Shown piece after piece: positions 16,896-24,425 of a stretch of 64,000 bases of DNA (positions within the stretch are counted from its first letter, which is position 1; every line of letters begins with the position of its first letter). The stretch comes from Amarobacter sp964507025. Lineage in GTDB: Bacteria; Chloroflexota; Dehalococcoidia; Tepidiformales; Tepidiformaceae. The notes below the pieces were generated by a model. It saw only the letters and a list, made by a program, of their open reading frames with translations, was not told the DNA's origin and did not search any database. A program made the translations under genes and the position numbers. The stretch is from the NCBI GenBank assembly GCA_964507025.1, contig CAZDOK010000013.1, positions 1-64,000 of the forward strand, given 5' to 3'.

Positions 16896-17333
16896 ATGCG
16901 ATACCAGGAACCGGACTTCCTCACCCGCAACCTCTTCAACCCCGCCGTCGCCTTCTTCACCGGGACGCTCGGGCTCAGCCTGCGCGGCTCCCGTGTCCTG
17001 GCCGTCCGCGGCCGGAAGTCCGGCGAGTGGCGCATGACCCCGGTCAACCCGCTCACGTTCGAGGGACAGCGCTACCTGGTCGCTCCTCGCGGGCTGACCC
17101 ACTGGGTGCGGAACATCCGCGCCTCGGGCGAGGGGGTTCTCCGCAAGGGCCGCCACGAAGAGCCTGTCCGTGTCGCCGAAGTGCCCGACGCGGAGAAGGT
17201 GCCGATCCTCCGCGCCTACCTCAAGCTCTGGGGGATGGAGACGAAGAAGTTCTTCGGCCTGCCGAACGCGGACGTCAGCGATGAAGAGATCGCCCGCATC
17301 GCGCCGAATCACCCGGTCTTCCGCATCCTCTGA
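16896..17333 (+). CDS. Deazaflavin-dependent nitroreductase (DDN) family oxidoreductase
   Basis: 145 residues. Fits the small split-barrel DDN family: LRGSRVLAVRGRKSGEWRMTPVNPLTFEGQRYLVAPRG (key VRGRKSGEWRMTPV and YLVAPRG), THWVRNIRASG and the closing HPVFRIL. Members use F420H2 or related flavins to reduce nitro and quinone compounds. ATG 16896 has CCAGGAG about 7 bases upstream. Control by the adjacent TetR is inferred from the shared operator. Confidence 0.88.
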   Translation: MRYQEPDFLTRNLFNPAVAFFTGTLGLSLRGSRVLAVRGRKSGEWRMTPVNPLTFEGQRYLVAPRGLTHWVRNIRASGEGVLRKGRHEEPVRVAEVPDAEKVPILRAYLKLWGMETKKFFGLPNADVSDEEIARIAPNHPVFRIL

Positions 17334-17352
17334 GACCCGCCCGGGAGCGACA

Positions 17353-17382
17353 AAAAGGGGCCACCATCCGGTGGCCCCTTTT
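17353..17382. terminator. Bidirectional terminator
   Basis: AAAAGGGGCCACC (17353-17365), loop ATCC, GGTGGCCCCTTTT (17370-17382): 13-bp perfect stem with A-tract and T-tract on either side. Lies between convergent genes, so it can stop transcription from both strands. Confidence 0.9.
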
Positions 17383-17405
17383 CGGGATAGGTGGTCTGTC
17401 GCAGC

Positions 17406-19298
17406 TTAGCCGTGGAGCGCGGCCGCGACCTCCGGCAGCCCGAGCGATTCGAGCTTCGCCTTCGATGGCTTGCAGGTCTCGGTGTCCCAACCGCAGGCCT
17501 TCAAGAAATCGGTCTCCAGCAGCTCGGTGTCGAGCTTCACGCCGGCCAGCGGCCCGCTGTGGGTCGCCTCCGTGGTCTCGCCGGTCACGCGAGTCGGCAC
17601 GGCCCGCTTGCGGGGGTTGCCGCCTTCGCGGACTTCGTAGGCCATGCGCATGTTCGCGATCCGCTCGCCGACGGCCATCATCTCGTCCAGGCTCATGTCC
17701 CAGCCGGTCACGGCGTTGAACCAGCTCGGCATGTTCGCCGTGTTCGCCATCATCATCACGAACTGGCACATGCCACCCGAGTTCACCACGTGCATGTACT
17801 CGCTCGCGCCCTTGTGATGCTCGCCCCGCCCCGAGTACACCGTCTTGTCGGCCGGCGCTGCCGGGATCTTGCCCAGCCGTTTGTTGCCTTCGTACTGCGT
17901 GTGCCGTGCGGGCGTCGGGTCCAGCTTGTAGGTGGTGTGATATTCCGGCTGGAGCTTCGGGTCGTGCATCGGCAGTTCCTGGCCGCCGACATGCATGGCG
18001 AACTTCTCGGCGCCACGCCCGATCTTCTCGCCCGCCACCTTCACCCCATCGGCGAAGACGGCCGCGATGCCCTTGCGCTCGCCCATCATCTTCAGGAAAC
18101 CGATGACGGAGTCAGGGTCGCCCCAGTTGAGCTCCAGGCCCTCGGTGTCTTCCTTCGTGATGATGCCGTTCTGGTAGCACTCGATGGCCATCGAGATCGC
18201 GCCGCCCGCGCTGATGACATCGAAGCCGTACTCGTTGCTCAGGTGGTTTGCATAGATCAGCGCATCCGGGTCGGCCATCAGGTTCATCGTCCCGAAGGCG
18301 CCCATAGCTTCGTATTCCGGCCGATGGGTGTGGTGCGGGTAGGGGTACTTTTCGTTCGTCGATTCGACCGACTCTGCGCCGCACGCCACCGGGCAGCGCC
18401 AGCAGCCATAGGGCTTCTCCATCTTCGGGTTGATCGCGGTGCCGCCGTTGATCTTGCCGCTGACTTCCGCCGGGAAGTCGACCATGCCCACGCCGCCCCA
18501 GTTCTTCACCGGCGAGTCGCCATTCAGCGCGCTCATGCTGGTGATGCCCGTGGTTCCGAAGGTGTGGAAGAAGTCCTTCAGCGGCTTCACGAAATCGTCG
18601 AGGTTCGCGCGGAGCATCTTGATCGTCTCCGGCGTCTGCGCGATGACCTTCCGGTCGGCGATGGCGACGACCGCCTTCAGGTTTTTCGAACCCATGACGG
18701 CACCCACGCCGGAGCGCGCAGCGAGCCGGCCATGGTCGTTGCAAACACCGCTGATGAGCGAGAGTGTCTCGCCCGCCGGGCCGATGTTCGCCACACTCGC
18801 CCGCTTGCCGTGGCGCGCCTTCAGGAAGGTCTCGTTTTCGATTGCGCCCTGGCCCCACTGGTCGCTGGCGTCACGCAACTCGACCTTATCGTTCTCGATG
18901 ACCAGGTAGACGGGCTTTTCGGCCTTGCCGAAGAACATGATGCCGTCCCAGCCCGAAAGCTTGAGGACGCCACCGAAATCCCCACCGCAATTCGCATCGC
19001 CCCAGCCGCCGGTGAGCGGGCTCTTGCAGACGACCTGCCAGCGCTGGCCGAACAGCGGCGTGCCGGTCAGCAGGCCTGCGAACATCCCGAGCATGTTCTC
19101 GGGCCCGAGTGGGTCGGCTCCCCTTGGCACGCGGTCCCAGAGCATGCGCGCCCCAATGCCATACCCGCCCAGGTACTTGCGGTAGAGTGATTCGTCGGGC
19201 CGCTCGGTCGTGATCTCCCCGGTGGAGAGATTCACGTTCAGCATCTTTCCGTTGTAGCCCTTCTCGGCGACGGTGCCACTGGTGGCAGCAGTAGTCAA
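17406..19298 (-). CDS. aor: Aldehyde:ferredoxin oxidoreductase (tungstopterin type)
   Basis: 630 residues. Oxidises aldehydes to carboxylic acids, passing electrons to ferredoxin. GYNGKMLNVNLSTGEI and YLGGYGIGARMLWD at the N-terminus are family signatures; the [4Fe-4S] ligands C299, C302 and C306 (CWRCPVAC) and C511 (SGGMCQF) are in place. The start is TTG 19298: GGAGG lies 8 bases upstream and the family begins just before GYNGK. No dedicated ferredoxin adjoins; fdxA and MoaD/MoaE are elsewhere in the window. Promoter and palindrome lie upstream. Confidence 0.93.
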   Translation of the reverse strand: MTTAATSGTVAEKGYNGKMLNVNLSTGEITTERPDESLYRKYLGGYGIGARMLWDRVPRGADPLGPENMLGMFAGLLTGTPLFGQRWQVVCKSPLTGGWGDANCGGDFGGVLKLSGWDGIMFFGKAEKPVYLVIENDKVELRDASDQWGQGAIENETFLKARHGKRASVANIGPAGETLSLISGVCNDHGRLAARSGVGAVMGSKNLKAVVAIADRKVIAQTPETIKMLRANLDDFVKPLKDFFHTFGTTGITSMSALNGDSPVKNWGGVGMVDFPAEVSGKINGGTAINPKMEKPYGCWRCPVACGAESVESTNEKYPYPHHTHRPEYEAMGAFGTMNLMADPDALIYANHLSNEYGFDVISAGGAISMAIECYQNGIITKEDTEGLELNWGDPDSVIGFLKMMGERKGIAAVFADGVKVAGEKIGRGAEKFAMHVGGQELPMHDPKLQPEYHTTYKLDPTPARHTQYEGNKRLGKIPAAPADKTVYSGRGEHHKGASEYMHVVNSGGMCQFVMMMANTANMPSWFNAVTGWDMSLDEMMAVGERIANMRMAYEVREGGNPRKRAVPTRVTGETTEATHSGPLAGVKLDTELLETDFLKACGWDTETCKPSKAKLESLGLPEVAAALHG

Positions 19299-19350
19299 AA
19301 GTCACGCCTCCCTGCGGCACGGTTCCGTTCGTGCCGAATCTGCAGCCTGC

Positions 19351-19399
19351 ATGGTACGGGCTTCACCAACCCCCGCAATATGCCGGCGCAGGCATATTG
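19351..19399 (-). promoter_or_regulatory. Promoter and palindrome upstream of aor
   Basis: On the minus strand TTGCGG (19378-19373), 16 bases, TACCAT (19356-19351) resemble -35 and -10 boxes. CAATATGCC (19376-19384) and GGCATATTG (19391-19399) are a perfect 9-bp inverted repeat with 6-base spacer that overlaps the -35. No T-run follows, so an operator is more likely than a terminator. Confidence 0.5.
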
Positions 19400-19448
19400 C
19401 CACCCTTCCTGGCCGGATGTCCGGTCGCAGGGCCACCCCGCGATCGGT

Positions 19449-20081
19449 TCAGGAGGCGCGGGCAACCGCGGCGGGCCGAGTCAGCGCGCCCTGTGCCCGC
19501 CGGAAGACGTGAGCCCGCACCTGCCACCGCCCGCTCTGAAAGCGGATGTGCCGCGCGATAGCCTCTCGTTCGGCCGGCGAAACGCGCCAGAGCCGCTCGG
19601 CGATCTCCCGGTCGTAGTGCCAGCGTGTCTCGACGATCTCGAACCCGAGCGCGCGATACGTCCGGTGCGCCGGCGCGGCGAAGGCATTGGAGGTGAGCAC
19701 GAAGTCCCGGCCCGGGTGGCTTTCCTCGAGCCAGCCCATCAGGGCCCGCAACATGCGCTGTGCCACGCCGCGCCCCTGGTGCTCGGGCGGCACGTGCACC
19801 GCCCAGAAGTAGAGCCCGGCCGCATCCTGGAGGTTCACCGAGACGCGCCCCACCGCGTTATCGCCCTCACACGCAACGAAGAAACGATGACGACCGCCCT
19901 CATGCGCCCGGGCAAGCGCTGCCGCCGCCTGGACCGGGTCGGCCAGATGCGAGAGGTCGAACGCGTGGTAGGGGAAGCCGTACTCGCGCCAGGCCGCCAT
20001 CTGCCGGATCAGTGCCGTGTCCCACGGCCTGAGCACCAGTCCATCACCCTCGATTGGCGGGGGGTAGATCGCGTCGGCCAT
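19449..20081 (-). CDS. GNAT family N-acetyltransferase
   Basis: 210 residues. Residues 10-170 fit GNAT: LVLRPWDTALIRQM, then YFWAVHVPPEHQGRGVAQRML (acetyl-CoA loop HQGRGVA) and HRTYRALGFEIVETR. The last 40 residues add a helix (SPAEREAIARHI) not needed for the fold. Substrate unknown. ATG 20081 chosen as the first in-frame start after the promoter; an upstream longer frame runs across that promoter. Confidence 0.82.
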   Translation of the reverse strand: MADAIYPPPIEGDGLVLRPWDTALIRQMAAWREYGFPYHAFDLSHLADPVQAAAALARAHEGGRHRFFVACEGDNAVGRVSVNLQDAAGLYFWAVHVPPEHQGRGVAQRMLRALMGWLEESHPGRDFVLTSNAFAAPAHRTYRALGFEIVETRWHYDREIAERLWRVSPAEREAIARHIRFQSGRWQVRAHVFRRAQGALTRPAAVARAS

Positions 20082-20149
20082 GTGTGATGAACCTGCCCGT
20101 CCGGGTCTCGCGCAGGTCGCGGCGCCCCGGCATGTTCCAGAGTGCCGGT

Positions 20150-20177
20150 AGTATACGCGCTTGAGGCTCCTACCCAA
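20150..20177 (-). promoter_or_regulatory. Probable promoter of the acetyltransferase gene
   Basis: Minus strand TTGGGT (20177-20172), 16-base spacer, TATACT (20155-20150). The -10 is five of six to consensus; the -35 is weak. Transcription would start about 60 bases before the ATG at 20081. The rest of the 20082-20299 gap shows nothing clear. Confidence 0.45.
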
Positions 20178-20299
20178 GCGCGCATTACCGCTCAATCCCA
20201 CAGAATCCATGGGTAGGCATGCAGCGTTCTCACCGATTCCCACGCCACCTGCTCCGGCGCTCTAGGCAACCACACCGACCCTCCGGCGGTGCTGTTTAG

Positions 20300-21247
20300 G
20301 TGGTCGACGTCCAGGAACTCATCGCCCGGTTCTCCCGCCACCGGCTCTCCCGGAGGAGCTTGTTCGCTGTCGCCGCCGGCGCAGGGACTGCTCTCGTGAC
20401 CGCTGGTGGAGGCAGCCGCAGGTTCGATTTGGTCAGGTTTGCCCTTGCCGATGGCGGGTACCCGCACCCGGAGCGGGGGCCCATCCTTGCCCACAACCTG
20501 CAGTACCAGCCCGCTCGAACCGGAGAGGCGCACATCACGATCCCTGGCCTTGGCCGGGACGCCCCGGTTCGCCTGTTCTTGCCCGCCGTGGGCGCGGACC
20601 GCGCGGCCGAGAGCCCTGTCCCCCCGCCTTCTGGCCGCCCGGCGTGGAGCGGGGACACGCTGCTGAACGTCATGTACCGCGCCGACACGACAGAACCGGT
20701 CGCAGCACTCACCATCGACGACGGTTACTCGGCGCGGCATGAGGTCCTTGACGTGCTCAAGTCCCGCGAAGCGCACGCCACCCTTTTCGTCATTGGGAGC
20801 CTGCTCGCCCGGGACCCGGACTTCGTGCGTCGCGCGCTCGCCGAAGGACACGAGTTCGGCAATCACACCCAGGACCACCGCGATTGTCCGGCGGCGCTGC
20901 GCGACGGCACCTTCACCCACCAGATCCGGCAACCCGAGGAGACGCTACGCTCCATCGCTCCCGGCGAGACCCTCAAGCCCTACTTCCGGCCCCCTGGCGG
21001 TGGGAACTATCGCGACGTGGTCGTCGCGGCCGCGGCCGAGGGCTACCGCACGATCCTCTGGAGCGTCGACCCGTGGGACTGGAAGTACCCGCTCTCCGTG
21101 GGCAGGGTGGTGCCCCAGACAAGCCGGGGCTCGATCGTCCTCACGCACTTCACCGCGAATACGGCCGCCAACCTCGCCGCTGTCCTCGACACGCTGCGCG
21201 ACCAGAAAGGCATCCGCTTCGTCACCCTGAGCGAACTCGTTCGCTAG
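20300..21247 (+). CDS. Exported polysaccharide deacetylase
   Basis: 315 residues from GTG 20300. Twin-arginine signal: RHRLSRRSLFAVAAGAG near residues 13-30. NodB fold motifs: ALTIDDGYS (metal and base Asp pair), GNHTQDH (His ligands), YFRPPGG, and ILWSVDPWDW; SIVLTHF closes the barrel. Likely deacetylates a cell-envelope glycan after Tat export. Its TAG overlaps the stop of the opposite-strand gene by three bases. About 60-150 holds no known domain. Confidence 0.88.
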   Translation: MVDVQELIARFSRHRLSRRSLFAVAAGAGTALVTAGGGSRRFDLVRFALADGGYPHPERGPILAHNLQYQPARTGEAHITIPGLGRDAPVRLFLPAVGADRAAESPVPPPSGRPAWSGDTLLNVMYRADTTEPVAALTIDDGYSARHEVLDVLKSREAHATLFVIGSLLARDPDFVRRALAEGHEFGNHTQDHRDCPAALRDGTFTHQIRQPEETLRSIAPGETLKPYFRPPGGGNYRDVVVAAAAEGYRTILWSVDPWDWKYPLSVGRVVPQTSRGSIVLTHFTANTAANLAAVLDTLRDQKGIRFVTLSELVR

Positions 21248-22362
21248 AGCCCCAGGCGGCGGTCGTTCTCGCGCCAGGCCACATCGTTCAATGCCATCAA
21301 TCCGCCCGAAACGAGTGAGTGGCCCCCGAGCAGCACCGGCACCGGGGCCGCCGCAGCTGCGACCGTGAATCGCCGCAGGAACGGGTCATCGATGCGGTCG
21401 CCCGCCAGCAAGTCGCTCTGGAACCGGTCCTCGCGCGAAGGTGTCACGCCCAGGTGCGCCTCGATCACCCGTGTGTCGATGACTGCGGCGTCGCCCAGCT
21501 CGGCGATGCGCTCGAAGAACCGCTCCACGCCGACCTCCTCGATCAGGAAGCCCAGCACCGAACGGGGCCGGTGGGCCGGGCCGGCAGTCGCGAGTCCGCG
21601 CTCCTCGCTGAAGATGCGCACACGGCAGGCAGTCTCGCGCTCGAGGTACTGCCAGGCCTGGCTGCCGATCCGCCCGGCTACCAGCACCTCCGCCGTCCGG
21701 TCGCAGAGGAACGGCATGAGCGCGCGATAGCGGTCGGCTGCGACGGTGGCCGGCCGGGTGGCTTCGGCAAGCTCAGGGTCCAGCCCTTCGACCAGCGACA
21801 GCACCGCCAGGTCGGAGGGCGTGTCCAGGTCGAACTGTGTCGCCGTGGTCCGCGGAAGGATGACTGGCGAAAGCCCCGCATCGTCGCGCAGCCGCCGCGG
21901 CAACACGTTGTCGCGGGCGAACGCTCCGCAGCGCTCGACCGCGTCGCCCGGCGTCCAGGCCGTCAGGTCCGCGGAGAAGAAGTTGTTTGTGACGAACCGG
22001 GCGTCGCGCGCTTCGAGCTGTTCGACCACCAGCCGGAACTCGTCCACCCCGAGCAACGGCACCGATCCCGAGCCCATCACCGCCGGCTTCTCGAGCCCGT
22101 AGCGGGAAACGATGCCCCGCAACCGGTTGGCGAAGTCGAACGGCGCGCTGGAGGCGTCGCTATCGATCAGCAGGCCGGGGAATTCGGGCTCGAATGAGGC
22201 TTCGTCGTCGGTCGCGACGATCACGGCCTCGAACCCCGCTGCGAGGGCCGAGCGTGCGGTGTTCCGTGCAGCGGCCACCCGCGCGGCCGCCATCATCCGC
22301 TCGGCGGTGCCATCCCCGGTCCCACCGTGGAAGATCACCAGCACCGGGCGCTCATAGGTCAT
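21244..22362 (-). CDS. Conserved hypothetical protein, NTP-transferase-like N-terminus
   Basis: 372 residues, not confidently recognised. VLVIFHGGTGDG, then AARNTARSALAAGFEAVIVATDD, and AVMGSGSVPLLGVDEF and TNNFFSADLTAW recall a GT-A/nucleotidyltransferase Rossmann-like layout (sugar or cofactor nucleotidyl transfer), but the key LxGGxxxRxG loop is not typical. The C-terminal third is helical. Start ATG 22362 is preferred over GTG 22368 because TACCCT lies exactly 6 bases before it. Confidence 0.7.
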   Translation of the reverse strand: MTYERPVLVIFHGGTGDGTAERMMAAARVAAARNTARSALAAGFEAVIVATDDEASFEPEFPGLLIDSDASSAPFDFANRLRGIVSRYGLEKPAVMGSGSVPLLGVDEFRLVVEQLEARDARFVTNNFFSADLTAWTPGDAVERCGAFARDNVLPRRLRDDAGLSPVILPRTTATQFDLDTPSDLAVLSLVEGLDPELAEATRPATVAADRYRALMPFLCDRTAEVLVAGRIGSQAWQYLERETACRVRIFSEERGLATAGPAHRPRSVLGFLIEEVGVERFFERIAELGDAAVIDTRVIEAHLGVTPSREDRFQSDLLAGDRIDDPFLRRFTVAAAAAPVPVLLGGHSLVSGGLMALNDVAWRENDRRLGL

Positions 22363-22368
22363 GCGCAC

Positions 22369-22374
22369 AGGGTA
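22369..22374 (-). promoter_or_regulatory. -10 box for leaderless transcript
   Basis: TACCCT on the minus strand, 6 bases before ATG 22362; predicted transcription start equals the A of the start codon. Confidence 0.45.
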
Positions 22375-22403
22375 CGGCCCCCGGCGCTCCCGGCGTAGCG
22401 CGT

Positions 22404-23462
22404 CTACGGGGGACCGGGCTCCGGCGCTGCGGCGCCAGGGCTACCCTGCGTGGCTTCGCTCCCCGTCGCCCCGCGTATCCAGTCGCCGCGCAGCCGCACC
22501 GGTGGCAACCCAACGATGTCATACGTCGAAGAGGCAATACTGATCCCCGCCTCATCCAGCCCTGCCAGGATGTCTCGAGTGACCGCATCCTTGAGGTCCC
22601 GGATTTCACGGTCTGGGGTCACGAACCGGACCGTGAGCTCAAGCCAGTTGTCCGTGATGCGGTAGTACACGCGCGGGGCAAGGTCCACCAGGCGCACGAA
22701 GTACAGGCGCTGCATGGTCTCCAGGGCGGTCTTCCCGATTTCCGCCAGCTGGACCGTGTGACGTTGCGCCGCTTCGAGCAAGATGCTTTCGGCCCGCGCC
22801 CGGTCCGATTCGTAGCCGATCGGCACCGAGATCTCGTCCCAGACATAGGGAAAGTCCCGCGTGAAGTTTCGAACCGGGTCGTCAAAGATGCGGGCGTTGC
22901 TTACCGCGATCACCCGCCCCGTGTACTGGCGGCTGCGGACCCATCCACCCTCCGCCGACGGGTCAACCGGGTCCCCCATCTCCATCAGGGTCGTGAACAC
23001 GAACCCGATCGCGATCACGTCGCCCCGGACATCGTCGCCGATCGCCACGCGCTCGCCGATCTTGTACGTCTTCCCCTGGAGGATCACGAAATACCCCGCA
23101 ATTGCGAGGATGACCCGTTGGAGCGAGAACCCGATCGCCACGCTGATGATGCCCAGGGCGGCAGCGAGGCGGTTCGGCTCTTCGAACCAGATCGACATGG
23201 TCCCCAGGACCAAGAAGATCGTCAGCGATCCGTTGATCGCCTGGCGGACCCAGAACCGCGCCGCATCGCTCGTCCGGTCGCCGAAGACAGTGCGGGCCAA
23301 CCAGAGGGCCATCCGGTGCAGGAGCACAACGATGACGAGCAGCGCGATCGACAGGCCGAGCTTTTTCGCGCTCTCGGTCGAGACTCCCAGGAGGTGGATA
23401 TCGAAGATCTCCAGCCAGGGCCCCCTGCGGCCGGTTCGTCCGCAACCGTGTCCGGCTGGCAT
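22404..23462 (-). CDS. MscS family mechanosensitive channel
   Basis: 352 residues. Membrane segments at about 28-50 and 70-95, then the pore helix and beta domain: LGIISVAIGFSLQRVILAIAGYFVI (key AIGFSLQ), DDVRGDVIAIGFVFTTLME, and SNARIFDDPVRNFTRDF. The C-terminal part has the usual VPIGYESD beta/alpha domain and ends in a Pro/Gly/Ala tail. Releases solutes on hypo-osmotic stress. A perfect palindrome lies about 63 bases upstream. Ribosome-binding site weak. Confidence 0.9.
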   Translation of the reverse strand: MPAGHGCGRTGRRGPWLEIFDIHLLGVSTESAKKLGLSIALLVIVVLLHRMALWLARTVFGDRTSDAARFWVRQAINGSLTIFLVLGTMSIWFEEPNRLAAALGIISVAIGFSLQRVILAIAGYFVILQGKTYKIGERVAIGDDVRGDVIAIGFVFTTLMEMGDPVDPSAEGGWVRSRQYTGRVIAVSNARIFDDPVRNFTRDFPYVWDEISVPIGYESDRARAESILLEAAQRHTVQLAEIGKTALETMQRLYFVRLVDLAPRVYYRITDNWLELTVRFVTPDREIRDLKDAVTRDILAGLDEAGISIASSTYDIVGLPPVRLRGDWIRGATGSEATQGSPGAAAPEPGPP

Positions 23463-23524
23463 TCTGGGTGCCCTTCAGGCGGACTGCAATCGTGCGCCTC
23501 AAAGGCTGGCCGTCGCCTGCCCAC

Positions 23525-23551
23525 CGATCGCGACACGATCTGTCGCGATCG
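23525..23551. promoter_or_regulatory. Perfect 11-bp inverted repeat between mscS-like gene and rplI
   Basis: CGATCGCGACA (23525-23535), spacer CGATC, TGTCGCGATCG (23541-23551). No T-run on either side. Lies 63 bases before the channel start codon and 173 before rplI, in a 261-base divergent gap. Could be an operator or a structured leader. Confidence 0.5.
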
Positions 23552-23723
23552 CCCGGTATCCATAACCCGTGATCTCCGTGAATCCTCCATCAAGGAACGC
23601 GCGACAAGACGATAACCCATGGTTCGGCTATCCTGATTGGTCTACGGTGCCCCCGGGATTGCACCGGGCGGGCCCCTCACCCCGCCGAGTCCCGGCCCGG
23701 CCATCCCGAACCCTGGAGTCAGT

Positions 23724-24341
23724 ATGAAAGTCGTCTTTTTCGAAGACGTTGAAGGCACCGCGCAGGTCGGTGAAGTGAAGGACGTGAAGAACGGCTTCGC
23801 CCGCAACTTCCTCCTGCCCCGTGGCATCGCCGGGGCGACCACCAAGGACAACCTCCAGCGCGCAAACTCCCTCGCCCAGAAGGAAGCCCGCCGCCAGGAG
23901 AAGCTCGACGGCGAGGCCCGCGGCGTTTCCACCAGGCTCGACGGCTACACGGTCACCCTCGAAGCCCGCGTTGGCGAGACCGGCCGCCTGTTCGGTTCCA
24001 TCACCAACCGCGACATCGCCGAGGCCCTCACCGCGAAGGCCGGCGTCGAGGTCGACCCCCATATCGTCCTGCTGGCCGAGCCCATCCGCGATATCGGCCC
24101 GCGCCCGGTCACCGTCAAGTTCACCCGCAACGTCACTGCCGAAGTGACCGTGGATGTGGTGCCCGACGAGGCCTCGAAGCCCATCGTCGAGAAGCTCCTG
24201 GCTGAGCGCGCCGCCCAGGCCGAGGCCGAGGCGAAGGCTGCTGCCGAGGCGAAGTATCGCGCCGAAGCCGAGGCCAGGGCCGCCGGCGCCGCCCCCGCCG
24301 AGGCCACCGAATCCGAATCCGAACCCGAATCCGCTGAATAA
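23724..24341 (+). CDS. rplI: 50S ribosomal protein bL9 with Ala/Glu tail
   Basis: 205 residues; the normal protein is about 148. N-terminal domain MKVVFFEDVEGTAQVGEVKDVKNGFARNFLLPRGIA (key VKNGFARNFLLP), connecting helix NLQRANSLAQKEARR, then the C-terminal domain GRLFGSITNRDIAEAL. From about residue 150 a helical Ala/Glu repeat (AERAAQAEAEAKAAAEAKYR) and an acidic SESEPESAE end are extra. First gene of the replication cluster; rpsR and ssb, often nearby, are absent. Confidence 0.96.
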   Translation: MKVVFFEDVEGTAQVGEVKDVKNGFARNFLLPRGIAGATTKDNLQRANSLAQKEARRQEKLDGEARGVSTRLDGYTVTLEARVGETGRLFGSITNRDIAEALTAKAGVEVDPHIVLLAEPIRDIGPRPVTVKFTRNVTAEVTVDVVPDEASKPIVEKLLAERAAQAEAEAKAAAEAKYRAEAEARAAGAAPAEATESESEPESAE

Positions 24342-24348
24342 CGCTCGA

Positions 24349-24420
24349 AAGGAGGACGACAGGGACCGGTCTACCCCGCTGCCGCGCACTGGCGCTTTAC
24401 GCCTTCCCGGTCTCCTCCTT
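24349..24420 (+). promoter_or_regulatory. Possible structured spacer before dnaB
   Basis: AAGGAGGA (24349-24356), a strong Shine-Dalgarno with no start codon after it, is perfectly complementary to TCCTCCTT (24413-24420), which ends 5 bases before the dnaB ATG. GGACCGG/CCGGTC in the loop may extend the structure. Confidence 0.35.
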
Positions 24421-24425
24421 CCCGA

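Noticed and set aside
17391..19190. 599-codon plus-strand frame opposite the aldehyde oxidoreductase
   Set aside because: The minus strand encodes a complete family protein with all iron-sulfur cysteines.
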